DNA from: JBBWZH01 sp035544115
GTDB taxonomy: Bacteria; Actinomycetota; Actinomycetes; Mycobacteriales; CADCTP01
DNA: 64,000 nucleotides
Direction of reading: 5' to 3'
NCBI GenBank assembly: GCA_963714145.1
Contig: OY970235.1
Coordinates: 1,426,001 to 1,490,000 of the forward strand
Position 1 is the first letter of the stretch; the number at the start of each line of letters is the position of its first letter. Positions 23,662-31,414 of the stretch are shown here, in pieces. A program made the translations under genes and the position numbers. Under the pieces are notes generated by a model. The model was not told where the DNA came from, searched no databases, and saw only the letters and a list, made by a program, of their open reading frames with translations.

Positions 23662-23824
23662 CGGGCTGGTTACCGGCGGCCAGGACGTCCGGGACGAGCT
23701 GGCGGACATCTGCCGTCGTGTCGCAGAGTTGCTGGATAAGGACTGAGCGCGTCCATTCTGCCGCGATGGTGCCGCGAATCACCCGAGTCGTGGTAGACAC
23801 GATGCCCAGGACCGCTGTCGGGCA

Positions 23825-23853
23825 TTGCCGCAACGCCAGCCGGTCGCTAGGTT
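23825..23853 (+). promoter_or_regulatory. Sigma-70-type promoter for mihF-gmk-rpoZ
   Basis: TTGCCG (23825-23830), a 17-base spacer and TAGGTT (23848-23853) form a good housekeeping promoter. Transcription would start near 23860, leaving about 29 bases including GAGGAG before GTG 23889. It separates mihF-gmk-rpoZ from the pyr operon. Confidence 0.55.
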
Positions 23854-23888
23854 GCCCCTCACTACCCACCCCTGCGAGGAGATTCCGC

Positions 23889-24215
23889 GTGCCCCTGCCG
23901 CCCCTCACCCCGGAGCAGCGCGCTGCTGCGCTGAAGAAGGCCGGTGACGCCCGCAAGGCCCGAGCGGAGATCAAGGAGCGCCTCAAGCGCAGCGGTGCCT
24001 CGATCTCCGAAGTGCTGTCGAAGGGCGAGACTGACGACGTCATTGGCAAGATGCGTGTCTCTGCCGTGCTGGAGGCCATGCCGGGCGTCGGAAAGGCCCG
24101 AGCGCAGCGCATCATGGAACGGCTTGAGATTTCCCCGACGCGGCGGATCCGCGGCTTGGGCGCCAAGCAGCGCAGCGCGCTTGAGCGCGAATTCGCCAAG
24201 CCCGACGCGAACTGA
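23889..24215 (+). CDS. mihF: Integration host factor, actinobacterial type (mIHF)
   Basis: Small nucleoid-associated DNA-binding protein essential in mycobacteria. From GTG 23889 (GAGGAG eight bases upstream) it is 108 residues and starts PLPPLTPEQRAAALKKAG, as in other mIHF proteins. The helix-two-turn-helix region is LEAMPGVGKARAQRIMERL, followed by RIRGLGAKQRSALEREF. A longer in-frame extension back to 23658 is not coding-like. The pyrF-mihF-gmk-rpoZ order is standard in actinobacteria. Confidence 0.95.
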   Translation: MPLPPLTPEQRAAALKKAGDARKARAEIKERLKRSGASISEVLSKGETDDVIGKMRVSAVLEAMPGVGKARAQRIMERLEISPTRRIRGLGAKQRSALEREFAKPDAN

Positions 24216-24218
24216 TCG

Positions 24219-24785
24219 GTGGGCGAAGCGCGACTCACTGTCCTCTCCGGACCCTCCGGGGTCGGTAAGGACGCGGTCGTTGCTGCCGTGAGGCGGCTGC
24301 ACCCGGAGGCGTGGGTGTCCGTGTCGGTCACGACACGGCCACCCCGCCCCGGGGAGACCGACGGGGTCGAGTACCACTTCGTCGACCGGGACGAGTTCCA
24401 CCGGCTGGTCGATACGGGCGAGTTGCTGGAGAGCGCCGAGTACGCCGGCAACCTCTACGGCACGCCCCGGCTGCCGGTCGAGCGCCGGCTGGCCGCCGGT
24501 TCGTCCGCGCTGCTGGTGATCGAGCTGCAGGGCATGCGCCAGGTGCGCAAGGTGATGCCGGACGCCCAGTTCGTCTTCCTGGCGCCGCCGTCCTGGCCGG
24601 AGCTGGTGCGCCGGCTGGTCGGCCGCGGCACCGAGCCCGAGCACGTCGTGCAGCAGCGGCTGGACCAGGCCCGGATCGAGCTGGCCAGCGAGGCCGAGTT
24701 CGATGTTCGAATCGTGAACGACTCGGTCGAACGCGCCGCCGACGAGTTGGTACGATTGATCGAGAATCCCGTCAACAGAGAGTGA
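24219..24785 (+). CDS. gmk: Guanylate kinase
   Basis: Phosphorylates GMP to GDP. 188 residues. P-loop LSGPSGVGKDAVV, GMP-binding SVSVTTRPPRPGETDGVEYHF, then LLVIELQGMRQVRK (normally DIDxQG; here the Asp position reads Glu-Leu) and the C-terminal DVRIVNDSVERAADEL. GTG 24219 is three bases after mihF. Normal length. Confidence 0.95.
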   Translation: MGEARLTVLSGPSGVGKDAVVAAVRRLHPEAWVSVSVTTRPPRPGETDGVEYHFVDRDEFHRLVDTGELLESAEYAGNLYGTPRLPVERRLAAGSSALLVIELQGMRQVRKVMPDAQFVFLAPPSWPELVRRLVGRGTEPEHVVQQRLDQARIELASEAEFDVRIVNDSVERAADELVRLIENPVNRE

Positions 24786-24792
24786 CTGTTGC

Positions 24793-25065
24793 GTGTCCGG
24801 AACCACCGCAGCACCCGAAGGCATCACCAACCCGCCCATCGACGAGCTCCTGGAGCGCACTAGCTCCAAGTACGCCCTGGTGATCTACGCGGCCAAGCGC
24901 GCCCGGCAGATCAACGCCTACTACAGCCAGCTCGGTGAGGGCCTGCTCGAGTACGTCGGCCCGCTGGTCGAGACCTCGCCGCAGGAGAAGCCGCTGTCGA
25001 TCGCGCTGCGCGAGATCAACGCCGGCATGCTCAGCCACGAGCAGCTTGCTGAGGGCGCGACCTAG
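24793..25065 (+). CDS. rpoZ: RNA polymerase omega subunit
   Basis: Smallest RNA polymerase core subunit; assists beta' folding and assembly. 90 residues with the typical NPPIDELLERTSSKYALVIYAAKRARQIN and a C-terminal ALREINAGML. GTG 24793 lies seven bases after gmk. In most relatives coaBC and metK follow directly; here a 6.3-kb island intervenes. Confidence 0.96.
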   Translation: MSGTTAAPEGITNPPIDELLERTSSKYALVIYAAKRARQINAYYSQLGEGLLEYVGPLVETSPQEKPLSIALREINAGMLSHEQLAEGAT

Positions 25066-25680
25066 ACCTGACAGCTGGGTTCGTGTGCTCCGCACCTGAC
25101 AGCTGGGTTTGGCTGCTCCGGTCGCTGGGCTCGCTCCGCCGGGGGCTGTCAGGTCATGTTGGCCGCGGGGGCCGAGCCCCCGCGGGCCCCGCGGTGCGGC
25201 GGGCGGCGGTTGGGAGCCCGGGTCCAGTCCGGGCGGGTTCGTCTGCTCCGGTCGCTGGGCTCGCTCCGCCGGGGGCTGTCAGGTCATGTTGGCCGCGGGG
25301 GCCGAGCCCCCGCGGGCCCCGCGGTGCGGCGGGCGGCGGTTGGGAGCCCGGGTCCAGTCCGGGCGGGTTCGTCTGCTCCGGTCGCTGTGCTCGCTCCGCC
25401 GGGGGCTGTCAGGTCATGCTGGCCGCGGGGGCCGAGCCCCCGCGCGCCCCACGGTGCGGCGGGCGGCGGTTGGGAGCCCGGGTCCAGTCCGGGCGGGTTC
25501 GTCTGCTCCGGTCGCTGTGCTCGCTCCGCCGGGGGGCTGTTAGGTGATGCTGGCCGCGGGGGCCGAGCCCCCGCGGGCCCCGCGGTGCGGTGGGTGGCGG
25601 TTGGGAGCTCGGTTCGTGTGCTCCGGTCGCCGTGCTCGCTCCGCCGGCGGGGTCTTGCGGTGTGCGGCGGTTGGAGTGGG
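25066..25680. repeat. 130-bp tandem repeat array with strong internal palindrome
   Basis: After rpoZ a unit of 130 bp occurs at about 25111, 25241, 25371 and 25501, with a degenerate partial copy after 25616. Each unit contains TCGCTCCGCC, GGGGGCTGTCAGGT, and a palindrome with arms CCGCGGGGGC and GCCCCCGCGG around CGA (25163-25185 in the first copy; also near 25293, 25423 and 25554). ACCTGACAGC at 25094-25103 is the inverse of GCTGTCAGGT at 25145-25154 and also occurs beside the rpoZ stop. The period is not a multiple of three, so long open frames across it are artefacts. The same palindrome recurs after metK. Confidence 0.92.
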
Positions 25681-26211
25681 TCAGTCCGGCGGGGTGGCTG
25701 TTGGCGGGGTGGGGCTGATCCAGCCGGTGAGGACGGCGGTGCCGTCGGCGGTCACGCAGCGCAGCCGGAACGGCCCGGCCGGGATCGGCCGGATCGTGAA
25801 CCAGCCGTCCTCGTCGATGCTGACCGTGCCTGGTGCCGCGTCGCCGGCCCGCACCTCGACCTGACCCGGCTGGGCCGGCACGATCTGGCCGAGCACCGCT
25901 TCCGCGGTGAGGTCCAGCTCCACCGTCAGCCGGTCGGCCGCGAACGAGAGCGTGCGCAGCACGGCCGGATCGTCCGGGCCGGCCCGGGTGGCCGCCGCGT
26001 ACTGCTCGTCCGGGTCGGCGGTAGCCGAGTCGTGCCGCAGCTGGGCCAGTTCGGCGTCCACCCCGTGCCAGGCGAACGCGGCCTTGCCCGCGGCCACGAA
26101 CCCCGCCGGCACGTCGCTGGCCTCGCGCAGGGCCGTGTCCAGCGCCGCGGCGAGCGCGTCGTCGTCGTCCCACCAGCTGTTCCCTGCCCCGCCCACACCG
26201 TCGCCGGCCAT
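25681..26211 (-). CDS. Small two-part protein downstream of sigma factor, candidate anti-sigma or CHAT substrate
   Basis: No family is recognised with certainty. The 176-residue protein has an acidic start (NSWWDDDDALAAALDTAL), a predicted helical part up to about residue 75 containing GFVAAGKAAFAWHGVDAELAQL, and a C-terminal beta-rich part (DGWFTIRPIPAGPFRLR) resembling a carboxypeptidase-regulatory-like fold. There is no signal peptide or membrane segment. ATG 26211 lies five bases after the sigma-factor stop with AGAGGTGA as ribosome binding site, the place where ECF sigma factors normally have their anti-sigma factor. A regulatory or substrate role is inferred from position only. Confidence 0.8.
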   Translation of the reverse strand: MAGDGVGGAGNSWWDDDDALAAALDTALREASDVPAGFVAAGKAAFAWHGVDAELAQLRHDSATADPDEQYAAATRAGPDDPAVLRTLSFAADRLTVELDLTAEAVLGQIVPAQPGQVEVRAGDAAPGTVSIDEDGWFTIRPIPAGPFRLRCVTADGTAVLTGWISPTPPTATPPD

Positions 26212-26216
26212 CCCGG

Positions 26217-26801
26217 TCACCTCTCCGGCCTGTTGGTCTCGGTGTCGATCAGCCGGGCCAGCTGCCGGCTGCGGCGCAGCCGGGCCAGGCAGCGGGCCCG
26301 GCTCGGCCCGATCGCCCCGTGCTTCATGCTGAGCTTCGTCTCGATGTCCGCGTACGGCGCGGGCGGGTCGGCGAACAGCATGGTCAGCAGTTGCCGGCAG
26401 CGTTCCGGCAGTTCGGTCAGCGCGGCCCGCAGCGCGTCGTTGCGCTCGGCCAGCAGCAGCGCCTCGTCCAGCGCCGGCGCGGGCGCCGGGTCCCGGGGTG
26501 GCCGATCCTCGTCGATCGGCTGCTCCCGGCTGCTGGTCCGCAGCACGGCCAGGCACTCCCGCTCGGTGGTCCGGGCCAGCCAGCCGGCCAGCGCGGCCGG
26601 CTCCCGGATCGCGTCCAGGTGCTCGACCAGCCGTAGCCAGACCCCGCCGCCGACATCCTCGGCGTCCGCCCGGCTCAGCCGGTACCGGCGGCAGATCGAC
26701 CAGACCAGCGGCGCGAACCGCTCCACGATCTCGTCCCAGGCCGCCTTGTCCCCGCCGCGGGCCCGCAGGACCAGCTCGACGACGACCGGGTCATCCCGCA
26801 C
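26217..26801 (-). CDS. ECF-type sigma-70 family sigma factor
   Basis: 194 residues with sigma region 2 at about residues 12-85 (WDEIVERFAPLVWSICRRYRLSRADAEDV, then VWLRLVEHLDAI) and region 4 at about 115-180 (LTELPERCRQLLTMLFADPPAPYADIETKLSMKHGAIGPSRARC). The two-domain size is that of an extracytoplasmic-function sigma factor; target promoters are unknown. GTG 26801 is chosen because GAGGG sits about five bases upstream and region 2 follows at once; longer frames upstream run antisense through the S8 gene. It lies 26 bases after the S8-like gene and is followed by the small protein, so the three form an operon. Confidence 0.9.
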   Translation of the reverse strand: MRDDPVVVELVLRARGGDKAAWDEIVERFAPLVWSICRRYRLSRADAEDVGGGVWLRLVEHLDAIREPAALAGWLARTTERECLAVLRTSSREQPIDEDRPPRDPAPAPALDEALLLAERNDALRAALTELPERCRQLLTMLFADPPAPYADIETKLSMKHGAIGPSRARCLARLRRSRQLARLIDTETNRPER

Positions 26802-26827
26802 GGTGTCCCTCGAATCCGTTGCCGCGG

Positions 26828-28378
26828 CTAAGCCGGCGATCCGGCCGGCGGTTGGGCCGGGGACCCGACCGGCGGCTGTCCCGGCGGTGCGGCCAGCAGG
26901 TCGGCCATCGCCTCCCGGGCCGACGTCCGGCCGGTCACCCGGGCGGCGACCACCCCGGCGACGGTAGCGGCCGCGAACGCGGTGCCGGTCCACCGCCCGT
27001 ACCCGTCGAACGGCTTGCCGACCTGGTCGACCGCCCCGTTCAGGTAGGCCGCGACGGTGTCCGCCGCCGGCGCGAGGCAGTTGACCCACGGCCCGTACGC
27101 GCTGATCGGAAGCATCCCGGTGGCGTCGCTGCCGCCGACCGCGACGACCCGGTCGAGCGCCGCCGGCCAGCTCGGCTGGGCGGTCACCGGGTTGCCGTAC
27201 TCGTCCTGCTGGCCGTGGTTGCCGGCCGGGGCGAGCACCACGATGGCCGGGTCCAGCCGGTCCAGCGCGTGCCGGAGGGTGAGCGGCGGCGTGTTGTCCT
27301 CGGTGAAGCAGCCGAGCGAGAGGTACAGCAGTTGCCCGCCGGAGTCGCCGAACCGGGCGATCGCCGCCGCCGCGTCCCAGGTCGTGGTCAGACCGGTGAC
27401 CGGGTCCAGCAGAGCACGGACGTCCAGCGTGGCGGCCGGCGCCTGCTGCCGGATCAGGTCCGCCACGAAGGTGGCATGCCCGGACATGATCGGCTGCGCG
27501 CCGCCGGCCCGGTCCAGCACCGCGCCCGGCGCCGCGACGAAGCGTCCGGCCAGGTCCGGGTGCGGCCAGATCGGTGTGTCCAGGACGCCGACGGTGACGC
27601 CCAGCCCGGCGGCCGCGTCGTCGGCCGCGACCAGCGATGCCGGGGCCCCGATCGGACGCGGCAGCAGCGGCCAGGCGTACCGGGCCGGTACGGCGGCCGG
27701 CGTGGCCAGCGCCCACCGGTACGCGACCGGGATGGTGGCCAGCGGCCAGGCGTACTGGAAGGGCAGGACCCCGTGGCTGGGCGGCGCGGCGGCCAGCGGC
27801 AGGCGGTAGGCGGCCGGGCTGGCGGCCAGCGGCCAGGCGTACCGGCTCGGGGTGGCGCCGTGCGGGGCCGGCCCGACGGTGAGCGGCCAGGCGTACCGGA
27901 GCGGCCCGGCGGCCGGGACGCCGGTCGCCAGCCAGGGGGCCGGCGCCGGGCCCGCGGAGCCGGGCGTGGCCGGCGCGTCGGCGAGCGACCAGGCCGTCAC
28001 CGCCGCGGCGACCCGGTTCTTGCCCATCGGCGGGACGTAGCCGGCCAGGTTGGCCCGGAACTGCCGGCGCAGGTCTGACAGCAGCACCTCCAGCGAAGCG
28101 AACCCGCGCCCGGCGGCGGCCTCGGCGGCGGCCAGCTGGTCGGCGTGCTCGGCCCGGATGGCGGCGGCCGCGGCCGGCAGACCGGTGAGGCCGGTCAGCA
28201 GCGCCAGCCCGAGCACCTCGTCGCGGTGCACCCGCACCGCCTGCGGCCCGGGCCAGACGGCGCGGTTGAGCAGCTCGGCGGCGACCAGGTCGGCCTGCGG
28301 CAGCGCCACCACCACTTCATCGGTGAACCCTCGGACCGAATCGTCCGATTGTGCTGGACTGCCCGGTTCTGTGATCAC
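26828..28378 (-). CDS. Subtilase-fold (S8) protein lacking the catalytic serine
   Basis: 516 residues from GTG 28378, which has GGAGGAGG about eight bases upstream. Residues 1 to about 150 form an N-terminal helical region. Residues 155-255 are a linker with four copies of YAWPL. The S8-like domain follows. Asp267 (GVLDTPIWPHPDL), His301 (SGHATFVADL) and the oxyanion Asn387 (APAGNHGQQ) match subtilisin, but the GTSMAAP position reads GTAFAAA, so the nucleophile is Ala467 (codon GCG). It is therefore probably not an active protease and may act as a binding or scaffold protein. There is no signal peptide, so it is cytosolic. It heads the operon with the sigma factor and is divergent from the CHAT gene. 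Confidence 0.88.
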   Translation of the reverse strand: MITEPGSPAQSDDSVRGFTDEVVVALPQADLVAAELLNRAVWPGPQAVRVHRDEVLGLALLTGLTGLPAAAAAIRAEHADQLAAAEAAAGRGFASLEVLLSDLRRQFRANLAGYVPPMGKNRVAAAVTAWSLADAPATPGSAGPAPAPWLATGVPAAGPLRYAWPLTVGPAPHGATPSRYAWPLAASPAAYRLPLAAAPPSHGVLPFQYAWPLATIPVAYRWALATPAAVPARYAWPLLPRPIGAPASLVAADDAAAGLGVTVGVLDTPIWPHPDLAGRFVAAPGAVLDRAGGAQPIMSGHATFVADLIRQQAPAATLDVRALLDPVTGLTTTWDAAAAIARFGDSGGQLLYLSLGCFTEDNTPPLTLRHALDRLDPAIVVLAPAGNHGQQDEYGNPVTAQPSWPAALDRVVAVGGSDATGMLPISAYGPWVNCLAPAADTVAAYLNGAVDQVGKPFDGYGRWTGTAFAAATVAGVVAARVTGRTSAREAMADLLAAPPGQPPVGSPAQPPAGSPA

Positions 28379-28506
28379 GAGCTGGCCTCCTCCACGCGGC
28401 GCCCTGGGCGGCACCGCTGCCGGACGGAGCGGCCGGCGTCGATTTTGATGCACCCGACTCGCCAATTGGGGTGCGCCGGGCCGGGCGGCACCCGGAACCT
28501 AGTGGC
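28379..28506. promoter_or_regulatory. Divergent promoter region of S8-like operon and CHAT gene
   Basis: This 128-base region must hold both start sites. It contains an inverted repeat GCACCC (28450-28455) / GGGTGC (28469-28474) around an AT-richer centre, a possible operator. GGAACC at 28494-28499 resembles an ECF -35 box, but no matching -10 lies before the CHAT start. No standard -35/-10 pair is evident. Confidence 0.4.
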
Positions 28507-31410
28507 ATGGGTGTAGCGGTCGGCACCGCGCTGGACGAGGCCCGGGCGGCGCGGCGGCTCGCGGAGCAGGATCCGCGCCGGGCCGTCCCGGCCGCCGAGC
28601 ACGCCCTCGACCGGGCCCGCCGGGACCGGGACCCGGCCGCCGCCGCGGTCGCCGGCCGCGCCCGCGGGCTGGCCCTGCTGCACTGCGGCGACCTGGACAG
28701 CGCGATCCGGCAGCTGCGGCTGGCCGCCGCCGCCGGGCAGGCCGCCGGCGACCCGGTGCTGGTGGCCGACGCCCGGATCACGCTGGCGTTCGCGCTCGCC
28801 CACCGGGGCCGGCCCGCGTCGGCGCTGCACGAGATCGAGACCGCGCTGGCCGCGCTGGCGGCCGCCGGCACCGACCCGGCGACCGGCGGGCGGGACTACC
28901 GGCTGCCGGTGGCCCGGGCCCGGGCCCAGCGGGCGGTGATCCGGCAACAGCTCAGCCTGCCGGACGGGGCACTGGCCGACTTCCAGGCCGCCCTCGCCGT
29001 GCTGCGCGACCGGGACCAGTTGGCCACCCAGCAGACCCTGGTGAACCGCGGCATCCTGCACGCCCAGCGGCACGACTTCGACGCCGCCGAGGCGGACCTG
29101 GCCGAGGCCGCGCGGTTGGCCGGCGAGCACGGTCGTGGACTGGCGGCCGGCATCATCGCCGAGAACCAGGGCTTCGTGGCACGGCTGAGCGGGGATGTAC
29201 CGGCCGCGCTGGAGTACCTGCGGCAGGCCGAGCAGTGGCTGGCCGCCAGCGGCGCGCAGCTCGGTCCGGTGTTCCACGACCGCAGCGAGGTGCTGCTCTC
29301 GGTGCGACTGCTGGCCGAGGCGCGGGCCGAGGCGGAGCGGGCGGTGCGGGCGTTCGCCCGGGAGCACCGGGTGCTGAAGGCGTCCGAGACGCGGATGGTG
29401 CTGGTCCAGGCGGCGTACCTGGCCGGCGACTGGGCGGCGGCGCTGACCCAGGCACGGCGGGCGGCGGCGGAGTTCCGCCGGCAGGGGCGGCCGGCCTGGA
29501 CCGCGCTGGCCCGGCTGGCGGTGCTGCGGGCGCAGTTGGCCGCCGGCGAGCCGGTGCGGCTGCGGGCCGGTGAGCTGGACCGGCTGCTCGCCGCGCTGAC
29601 CGCGGCCGGCTGGCCGGCGGCGGTGCAGGAGAGCCGGCTGGCCGCTGCCCGGCTGGCCCTGGACCGGGGCCGGGGCGACGAGGCGCGGGCGCTGCTCGGG
29701 GCGGCCAGCCGGGTGGCGCGGCGGCGGGCGCCGGCCGCGCTGCGGGCCCGCGGCTGGTACGCGGCGGCGCTGCTGCGCGAGGCCGCCGGCGAGCCGGTCG
29801 GGGCGCTGCGCGCGGCCCGGGCCGGGGTGCGGCTGCTGCACGAGTACGGCGCCGCGCTGGGCGCCACCGACCTGCGGGTGCACGTGGCCGGCCAGCGCAC
29901 CGAGCTGACCGATCTGGGCCTGCGGGTGGCGATCGGGGACGGCCGGCCGGGCTGGGTGTTCGAGTGGGCCGAACGCGGCCGGGCCAGCCGGTTCCGGCAC
30001 CGCCCGGTGCGCCCGCCGGACGACCCCGGGCTGGCCCGCCTGCTGGCCCAGCTGCGGGCCACCGCGGTGCAGCTGGACCGGCTGCGCTCGGCCGGCCGCC
30101 CCACCGGTCGGCTGGTCGCCGCGCAGGTGGCGCTCGAGCGGCAGGTCCGCGACCGGTCCCGCCGCGGCCCCGGCCCGACGCCGGGCTGGCCCGGTCCGGG
30201 TCGCGGCGGGCCTGCCGCGGGGCTCGGAGCGGGTGCCGGCGGGCTCGGAGCTGGGCCGGCGGGCCGGCCGGGGGCGGACCCGGTGTCGGTGCCGGCGCTG
30301 GCCCGGGCGCTGGGCGGCCGGGCGCTGCTCGAGTTCGTCGCGCTGGACGGAGCACTGCTGGGCCTGTCCATTGTGGACGGTCAGGTGCGGGTGCGGTCGC
30401 TCGGGCCGGTAGCCGACGTGGCGGCGTTGCTGGAGCGGCTGCCGTTCGCGCTGCACCGGCTGCACCGCCGGGACGCCGCCACCCGGGCCGCGGCGCTGCG
30501 ACTGCTGCGGCAGGCCGCCGGCCGGCTGGACGCGCTGCTGCTGGCGCCGTTCGGCGAGCTGGCCGACCGCGAGCTGGTGCTGGTGCCGACCGGCCCGCTG
30601 CACAGCCTGCCCTGGTCGGTGCTGCCGTCCTGCGCCGGCCGGCCGGTCACGGTGGCGCCGTCCGGCACGCTCTGGCACGCCACCAGCACCGCCCCGGCCG
30701 GGCCGCCGGCTCCGGTCGCGGTCGCCGCCGGGCCACGGCTGCCCGGCGCGGACGAGGAGGCCCGCACCGTCGCCGCCGTCTACGGCACATCCGCGCTGAC
30801 CGGCCCGGCGGCGACCGCGGCCGCCGTGCTCGCCGGGCTGGACGGCGCCGGGCTGGCGCACCTGGCCGCGCACGGCCGGCTGTCCCGGGAGAACCCGCTG
30901 TTCTCCGACCTGCTGCTGGCCGACGGCCCGCTGCTGGCCTACGACCTGGAGCGGTTGCCCCGGGTGCCGCACACGGTCGTGCTGGCCGCCTGCGACGCCG
31001 GCCGCTCGCTGGTCTACGCCGGGGACGAGTTGCTCGGGCTGGGCGCCGCGTTCGTCGGTCGCGGTGCCGCCACCCTGGTCGCCTCGGTGGTCCCGGTGGC
31101 CGACGCGCGGACCGCGCCCCTGATGCTGGCCGTCCACTGTGGACTGATCGCCGGCCGGCCACCGGCCGTCGCGCTCGCCGCGGCCCAGCAGCGGCTCGCC
31201 GGGCAGGATCCGGCGAACCTGGCGGCGACCGCCGGCTTCGTCTGCATCGGCGCCGGGTTCAGCTCGCCACCACTGCCGGCCGCCGCACCTGGCCGCCCGG
31301 CCGGCGCCGGACCGTCCGGAGTGGAGCCGCGGTCCGTCCCGGGTGGATGGTCGGAGCCCGGCCCCGGATCACCCGGCGCGGGGGGCGGCGGGGGAGTTGT
31401 GCCAGAGTGA
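28507..31410 (+). CDS. TPR-CHAT domain protein (caspase-like protease)
   Basis: 967 residues from ATG 28507; an in-frame GTG at 28471 would add 12. Residues 10 to about 390 are tetratricopeptide-like helical repeats (for example ALLHCGDLDSAIRQLRLA, HDFDAAEADLAEAARLA, GDVPAALEYLRQAEQWL). A Gly/Pro linker lies at about 548-594. The C-terminal CHAT domain (about 600-925) carries the dyad His789 (HLAAHG) and Cys829 (VLAACDAG), so it looks catalytically competent. About 45 low-complexity residues follow the domain end. CHAT proteins are clan CD peptidases related to caspases and separase. The gene diverges from the pseudo-subtilase/sigma operon and ends four bases before coaBC. Confidence 0.92.
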   Translation: MGVAVGTALDEARAARRLAEQDPRRAVPAAEHALDRARRDRDPAAAAVAGRARGLALLHCGDLDSAIRQLRLAAAAGQAAGDPVLVADARITLAFALAHRGRPASALHEIETALAALAAAGTDPATGGRDYRLPVARARAQRAVIRQQLSLPDGALADFQAALAVLRDRDQLATQQTLVNRGILHAQRHDFDAAEADLAEAARLAGEHGRGLAAGIIAENQGFVARLSGDVPAALEYLRQAEQWLAASGAQLGPVFHDRSEVLLSVRLLAEARAEAERAVRAFAREHRVLKASETRMVLVQAAYLAGDWAAALTQARRAAAEFRRQGRPAWTALARLAVLRAQLAAGEPVRLRAGELDRLLAALTAAGWPAAVQESRLAAARLALDRGRGDEARALLGAASRVARRRAPAALRARGWYAAALLREAAGEPVGALRAARAGVRLLHEYGAALGATDLRVHVAGQRTELTDLGLRVAIGDGRPGWVFEWAERGRASRFRHRPVRPPDDPGLARLLAQLRATAVQLDRLRSAGRPTGRLVAAQVALERQVRDRSRRGPGPTPGWPGPGRGGPAAGLGAGAGGLGAGPAGRPGADPVSVPALARALGGRALLEFVALDGALLGLSIVDGQVRVRSLGPVADVAALLERLPFALHRLHRRDAATRAAALRLLRQAAGRLDALLLAPFGELADRELVLVPTGPLHSLPWSVLPSCAGRPVTVAPSGTLWHATSTAPAGPPAPVAVAAGPRLPGADEEARTVAAVYGTSALTGPAATAAAVLAGLDGAGLAHLAAHGRLSRENPLFSDLLLADGPLLAYDLERLPRVPHTVVLAACDAGRSLVYAGDELLGLGAAFVGRGAATLVASVVPVADARTAPLMLAVHCGLIAGRPPAVALAAAQQRLAGQDPANLAATAGFVCIGAGFSSPPLPAAAPGRPAGAGPSGVEPRSVPGGWSEPGPGSPGAGGGGGVVPE

Positions 31411-31414
31411 CCGG

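Noticed and set aside
25066..25680. CRISPR array
   Set aside because: Repeats are 130 bp and contiguous, with no unique spacers of constant size and no cas genes in the window.
25156..26967. 603-residue + strand frame starting in the repeat array
   Set aside because: The first part only reads the 130-bp repeat in shifting frames; the rest is antisense to the small protein and the sigma factor, which have good starts and domains.
28494..28499. GGAACC as ECF -35 for the CHAT gene
   Set aside because: The expected -10 would fall inside the coding sequence after ATG 28507, so no usable promoter can be defined.
28375..31137. 920-residue open frame on the minus strand across the CHAT gene
   Set aside because: Composition is Gln/Arg/Gly/Pro noise; the + strand encodes clear TPR and CHAT motifs.
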